Both the position numbers and the translations under genes were made by a program. This document shows, one piece after another, positions 60,822-64,000 of a stretch of 64,000 nucleotides of DNA. Below the pieces are notes generated by a model. It was not told where the DNA came from. It saw nothing but the letters and a program-made list of their open reading frames with translations, and did not search any database. Each line of letters starts with the position of its first letter. Position 1 is the first letter of the stretch. Source of the stretch: Propionimicrobium sp. PCR01-08-3 (lineage in GTDB: Bacteria; Actinomycetota; Actinomycetes; Propionibacteriales; Propionibacteriaceae); the NCBI RefSeq assembly GCF_030286045.1, contig NZ_CP127390.1, forward strand, positions 744,001-808,000. The letters are read 5' to 3'.

Positions 60822-61805
60822 CTACGCTAGGCCCTCGCAAGTAGTGACGTCTCCGATTTCTGAGAGCTTGGTGCAGAAGCCGCTAAGGGTCTCAGAGTTG
60901 ACGAACTCTCCGTGTAGCTGTGTCTCAGCGTCGACCTCCTCGCCATTGATCACCTTTGCGGCGATCTCTACAACGGACTGGCCGAGAATGAACGGCGGTT
61001 CGGCCTGGGTGCCGTACATCGTCCCTGCCTCGATCGCTTTGAATGCGTCAGCAGTGCCGTCGATACCGATCACCGGCACTTCTCCCGCCCTGCCGATGGC
61101 GTCGAGGGCTGCGATCGCACCCAGCGCCATCTCGTCATTGGCTGCGAAGATTCCCGCGACGTCCGGATGCGCCTGCAAGATGTTCGTCATGACGTTGAGC
61201 GATTTACCGCGATCGAAATCGCCGGATTGCTGGCTTACGATCTCAATGCCCGAGTATTCGGCCATCGCCTCGCCGAAACCCTGGCTTCGCTCAGCACTCA
61301 CCGCAAGGCCGGGCGTCCCCATGAGCTCGACGACCTCACCTTCGCCACCGATCGCGTCGGCAAGCTGTTTCCCGGCGATTTGACCGGACTCCACGTTGGA
61401 GAAGCCGATGTAACTGGCGAGTGTGCCGTCAGCAGGCTTGCGATCAAATGCCAGCACGGGAATGTCTGCTTGGTTGCCCGCCTGCGTCATAGAGGTTCCC
61501 GAGTCGTCGGAGACCGGATTAATCATGATGGCGTCGGGCTGCTTCGTGACGGCGGTCTGCATCAAATCCAGTGCGGTCTTGTCCGAGTCATTGGCATTTT
61601 GGACGTCAAGGGTAATGCCGTCGGTCTGTGCTTGTGCCTTCGCTCCATCGACCACGGATACGAACCATGGGTTGTTCAGGGTGGACACGATGAGCGTCGC
61701 GCTCCCGCCTTGGCCTGAAGACTCTCCTCGTCCGCATCCGGCGATCGTCAAACTCAGCGCAGTCACAGATGCCATAACGACCGCTGCGGTTCGTAGGTGT
61801 CGCAT
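60822..61805 (-). CDS. Ribose-type ABC binding lipoprotein
   Basis: 327-aa periplasmic-binding-protein type I lipoprotein (RbsB-like): lipobox TIAGC, then LIVSTLNNPWFVSVVDGAKAQ, INPVSDDS, FDRKPADG and IFAANDEMALGA, all classic sugar-contact regions. It is the last transporter gene of the operon (gene order ATPase, permease, binding protein). Binds a pentose or related sugar; not identifiable exactly. Confidence 0.9.
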   Translation of the reverse strand: MRHLRTAAVVMASVTALSLTIAGCGRGESSGQGGSATLIVSTLNNPWFVSVVDGAKAQAQTDGITLDVQNANDSDKTALDLMQTAVTKQPDAIMINPVSDDSGTSMTQAGNQADIPVLAFDRKPADGTLASYIGFSNVESGQIAGKQLADAIGGEGEVVELMGTPGLAVSAERSQGFGEAMAEYSGIEIVSQQSGDFDRGKSLNVMTNILQAHPDVAGIFAANDEMALGAIAALDAIGRAGEVPVIGIDGTADAFKAIEAGTMYGTQAEPPFILGQSVVEIAAKVINGEEVDAETQLHGEFVNSETLSGFCTKLSEIGDVTTCEGLA

Positions 61806-61817
61806 TTCTTCTCCTAT

Positions 61818-62834
61818 CTAGGTTTTCGCAACCAGGTTTTCCGACTGCGGTGGAGTACTACTCGATGTGGTTTGCCGGCCCAGCTTGAACGAGGTCAGCA
61901 CATTTCTGGCAGCTGCGGAGTTGCGGTCAAGGAAAACCGCCAAGAGGATTACGGCGCCTTTCACAACATCTTGGAGGAAGGGCGAGACACCCAAGAGATT
62001 GAGACCGTTGTCGATGACACCGAGCAGCAGCGCGCCGATGGCCGTTCCGACGAGCACGCCACGGCCTCCGCTGAGGCTGGTCCCACCGATGATGACTGCC
62101 GCAATCGCGGCCAGTTCCATGCCTTTGCCGGCCGTGGGTTGCGCCGACCCTAACCTCGCCTCGAGGATGAATGCTGCAATGGCGGCGGTCATACCACAGA
62201 TAACGAATGCTCGGATCTTTACCGAATCAACGTTGATCCCGGCCAAGCGGGCGGCCTCAATGTTGTCGCCGGTCGAATACAGGTAGCGGCCATACCGGCT
62301 ACGTGCCAGCAGAATGCCGAAGATCACGTAAGTGACCAGCATGATCCACACGGGCGTGGGTATCGCAAGGAAGGACCCTTGACCGATGCTGAGAAAACTC
62401 GCGGACTTGACGGAAACTGGATTTCCCTGGGTTATGTACAAGGTGAGTCCAGCGGCCATGCTCAGCATCGCGAGCGTGACTATGAACGACGGCATCTTGA
62501 ACTTCGTCACGAAGATGCCGGTGATGAGTCCACACAGTGCGCCGACAGCAAGTCCTGCGCCGAGGCCGGCAATTGGGCCATATGTCCTCATGACGAGTGC
62601 CGTGGTGACTCCGGCAAGACTCAAGACCGAACCCACCGACAGATCAATCTCGCCGAGGATGATGACGTAAGTCTGGCCGATCGCCAACAGAGCGGTGATG
62701 GATGCGGCGAGCAGAACGTTGAGCAGGTTGGGCCCGGTGAGAAAAAGCGGTGTGGCTATGAACAAGAGAACGGACACGCCGAGCAGCATCCAGACTGCCT
62801 TCATGTCCCCGAGAATTCGTTTGGCGTATTTCAT
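61818..62834 (-). CDS. Ribose-type ABC permease
   Basis: 338-aa RbsC-like permease with 8-10 helices; TYVIILGEIDLSVGSVLSLAG and YRYLYSTGDN-like YGRYLYSTGDNIEAARLAGI are family hallmarks, and AAVIIGGTSLSGGRGVLVGT is the ABC contact/pore region. The start ATG 62834 overlaps the ATPase stop by four bases. The long upstream frame is rejected. Confidence 0.9.
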   Translation of the reverse strand: MKYAKRILGDMKAVWMLLGVSVLLFIATPLFLTGPNLLNVLLAASITALLAIGQTYVIILGEIDLSVGSVLSLAGVTTALVMRTYGPIAGLGAGLAVGALCGLITGIFVTKFKMPSFIVTLAMLSMAAGLTLYITQGNPVSVKSASFLSIGQGSFLAIPTPVWIMLVTYVIFGILLARSRYGRYLYSTGDNIEAARLAGINVDSVKIRAFVICGMTAAIAAFILEARLGSAQPTAGKGMELAAIAAVIIGGTSLSGGRGVLVGTAIGALLLGVIDNGLNLLGVSPFLQDVVKGAVILLAVFLDRNSAAARNVLTSFKLGRQTTSSSTPPQSENLVAKT

Positions 62835-64000
62835 TGCTCTGTGCTCCTCAACGAATGTGACAAGACGGCCTCTTGAGTCAGGCCGTCTCCCTGAAGTTCG
62901 GCGACCGTCGCGCCTTCGCGCATGACAAAAACTCGATCGGACATCTCGACCAGTTCTGGTAAGTCCGAGCTGACCAGCACCACAGCGACGCCGGATGCGG
63001 CCATGTCGTTGATGATCCGATAGATGTCGGCCTTGGATCCGACGTCGACGCCTCTGGTCGGTTCCTCCATCAGCAGCACTGTTGGCGCAGTGAGAATCCA
63101 CTTGCCGAACATCACCTTCTGCTGATTCCCGCCGGAAAGCGTGCCCACCTCTGCCTCCGGCCCTGCCGCCCGGATTCGCATGGCGTTGATCAGGCGCGCG
63201 ATCTCCATGCGCTCGTCGCCACGTTTGACGAAGCCTGCTTGCGAGAACCTGCGTAGCGAGGCCAGAGAGATGTTATGGCTTACCGGCTGCTGAAGGCATA
63301 GACCCTCGTAGCCTCTGTCGGGCGCGAGGTACGACAAGCCTCTGCTGATGGAATCGCGGGGTGAACTGGAAGGAAACGGTTCTCCGGATAGCCATACGTC
63401 GCCCCTTCGCCGCGGCAGCAGGCCGAAAAGTGAGCGCAACAGGTCGCCCTTGCCGCATCCCAACGGCCCGCCGATTCCGAGAACTTCGCCCCTGTGAAGC
63501 TCGAATGAGATATCGGTGAATGTCGCTCCGGAGAGATTCTTGACACGAAGGACCAGATCCGTTGGAGCCTTCTCTCTGCGCGGATACAGATCGTCCAGCG
63601 GACGCCCTACCATGGCGGACACAACTTCGGCTTCCGAAATCGAGTCGACGCGGCTCTCGAGTTCGACTTCGCCATTACGAAGAACGAGCACTCTGTCGCA
63701 AAGCGCGAAAAGTTCATTGAGACGATGAGTGATGTAGATCACGCCGACACCCTGGTCTCGCAGCCGCCGGACCTGGGCGAATAGTTGTTGTACCTCCTGG
63801 TCATCGAGCGCTGCGGTCGGCTCATCCAAAATGAGTAGTTTCGCTCCTTCGCGTGACGCTTTCGCTATCGCAAGCATCTGCTGGGATGCCGGCGGCAACT
63901 TGCCAACGGTCGCGGAGGGCTCCAATGAGATTCCGAGAGTAGACAGAATCTCTTGGGCTGCTCGGTTCATGGCAGCCTTGTCAACCCAGGCCGACCCAAA
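62831..64000 (-). CDS. Ribose-type ABC ATPase (RbsA/MglA), partial at the window edge
   Basis: C-terminal part of a double-ABC sugar ATPase. The reading frame continues through the right edge with no stop, so about the first 110-130 residues are missing. Visible: degenerate signature PPASQQM of the first domain, Walker B LLILDEPTAALD, then a second domain with variant P-loop GGPLGCGKGD, signature LSGGNQQK and MEEPTRGVDVG. This is the normal asymmetric arrangement of the family. It overlaps the permease by four bases. An ATG at 63970 is internal, not the start. Confidence 0.9.
   Translation of the reverse strand, partial: FGSAWVDKAAMNRAAQEILSTLGISLEPSATVGKLPPASQQMLAIAKASREGAKLLILDEPTAALDDQEVQQLFAQVRRLRDQGVGVIYITHRLNELFALCDRVLVLRNGEVELESRVDSISEAEVVSAMVGRPLDDLYPRREKAPTDLVLRVKNLSGATFTDISFELHRGEVLGIGGPLGCGKGDLLRSLFGLLPRRRGDVWLSGEPFPSSSPRDSISRGLSYLAPDRGYEGLCLQQPVSHNISLASLRRFSQAGFVKRGDERMEIARLINAMRIRAAGPEAEVGTLSGGNQQKVMFGKWILTAPTVLLMEEPTRGVDVGSKADIYRIINDMAASGVAVVLVSSDLPELVEMSDRVFVMREGATVAELQGDGLTQEAVLSHSLRSTEQ

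Noticed and set aside
63968-63970. ATG 63970 as true start of the RbsA-like gene
   Set aside because: The frame is open to the window edge and the first Walker A motif would be missing, so this Met is internal.

Overview
The window comes from a high-GC Gram-positive bacterium (Actinobacteria). The best guess is a Propionibacteriaceae-type organism. This is inferred from gene content and gene order, because there is no rRNA gene in the window. The pointers are an ssb gene directly before ettA, a pepN gene divergent from a mycothiol-type DsbA protein with rpiB nearby (all as I recall around the Mycobacterium tuberculosis Rv2465c-Rv2478c locus), many GTG/TTG starts, short ATGA/GTGA overlaps and strong Shine-Dalgarno (SD) sites.

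Layout. 0-8 kb holds a GH32 fructosidase, oligoribonuclease, tRNA-Arg(TCT), a PrsW-like membrane protease and a translationally coupled pair of dynamin-like GTPases. 8-13.6 kb is a TPP-riboswitch operon: an APH-fold kinase, a ThiY/ThiX/ThiZ-like pyrimidine-precursor ABC transporter and a second THI5-like protein that lacks a signal peptide. 13.6-16.4 kb is a TetR regulator divergent from a DrrAB-type exporter, with a cluster of TGTATGC operators between them. 16.4-19.1 kb holds ssb and ettA. 19.2-25.2 kb is a somewhat AT-richer sugar island: a FadR-type GntR regulator, a binding protein, two permeases, a zinc polyol dehydrogenase and an RbsD/FucU mutarotase. 25.2-25.5 kb is an unusual phased repeat array between convergent genes. 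25.5-32.3 kb holds a giant FAD/Fe-S D-2-hydroxyacid dehydrogenase with its MarR regulator, an acyl-CoA ligase and a double-hotdog thioesterase.

32.3-39.7 kb looks like a hexuronate module: 6-phosphogluconate dehydrogenase, a LacI regulator, a LarA-family nickel-pincer racemase/epimerase homologue, glucuronate isomerase and a fructuronate-reductase-type enzyme. No mannonate dehydratase gene is present. This suggests a hypothesis in which the LarA homologue epimerises D-mannonate to D-gluconate and so feeds 6-phosphogluconate dehydrogenase. It is the most interesting idea in the window.

39.7-49.1 kb is mostly housekeeping: pyrC, pepN, a DsbA-family protein, a NERD-like protein, ligA, rpiB and tRNA-Pro(TGG). 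49.1-53.1 kb, directly after the tRNA, looks accessory: an orphan HsdR_N-like nuclease, a cyclase-family hydrolase and an MFS transporter. 53.2-64 kb holds an ankyrin lipoprotein, a GntR-controlled sugar ABC operon divergent from a transketolase across paired operators, and a ribose-type ABC operon with a UTRA-GntR regulator; the ATPase of that operon runs off the right edge. Overall the window reads as sugar and sugar-acid catabolism feeding the pentose phosphate pathway, interleaved with core genes.
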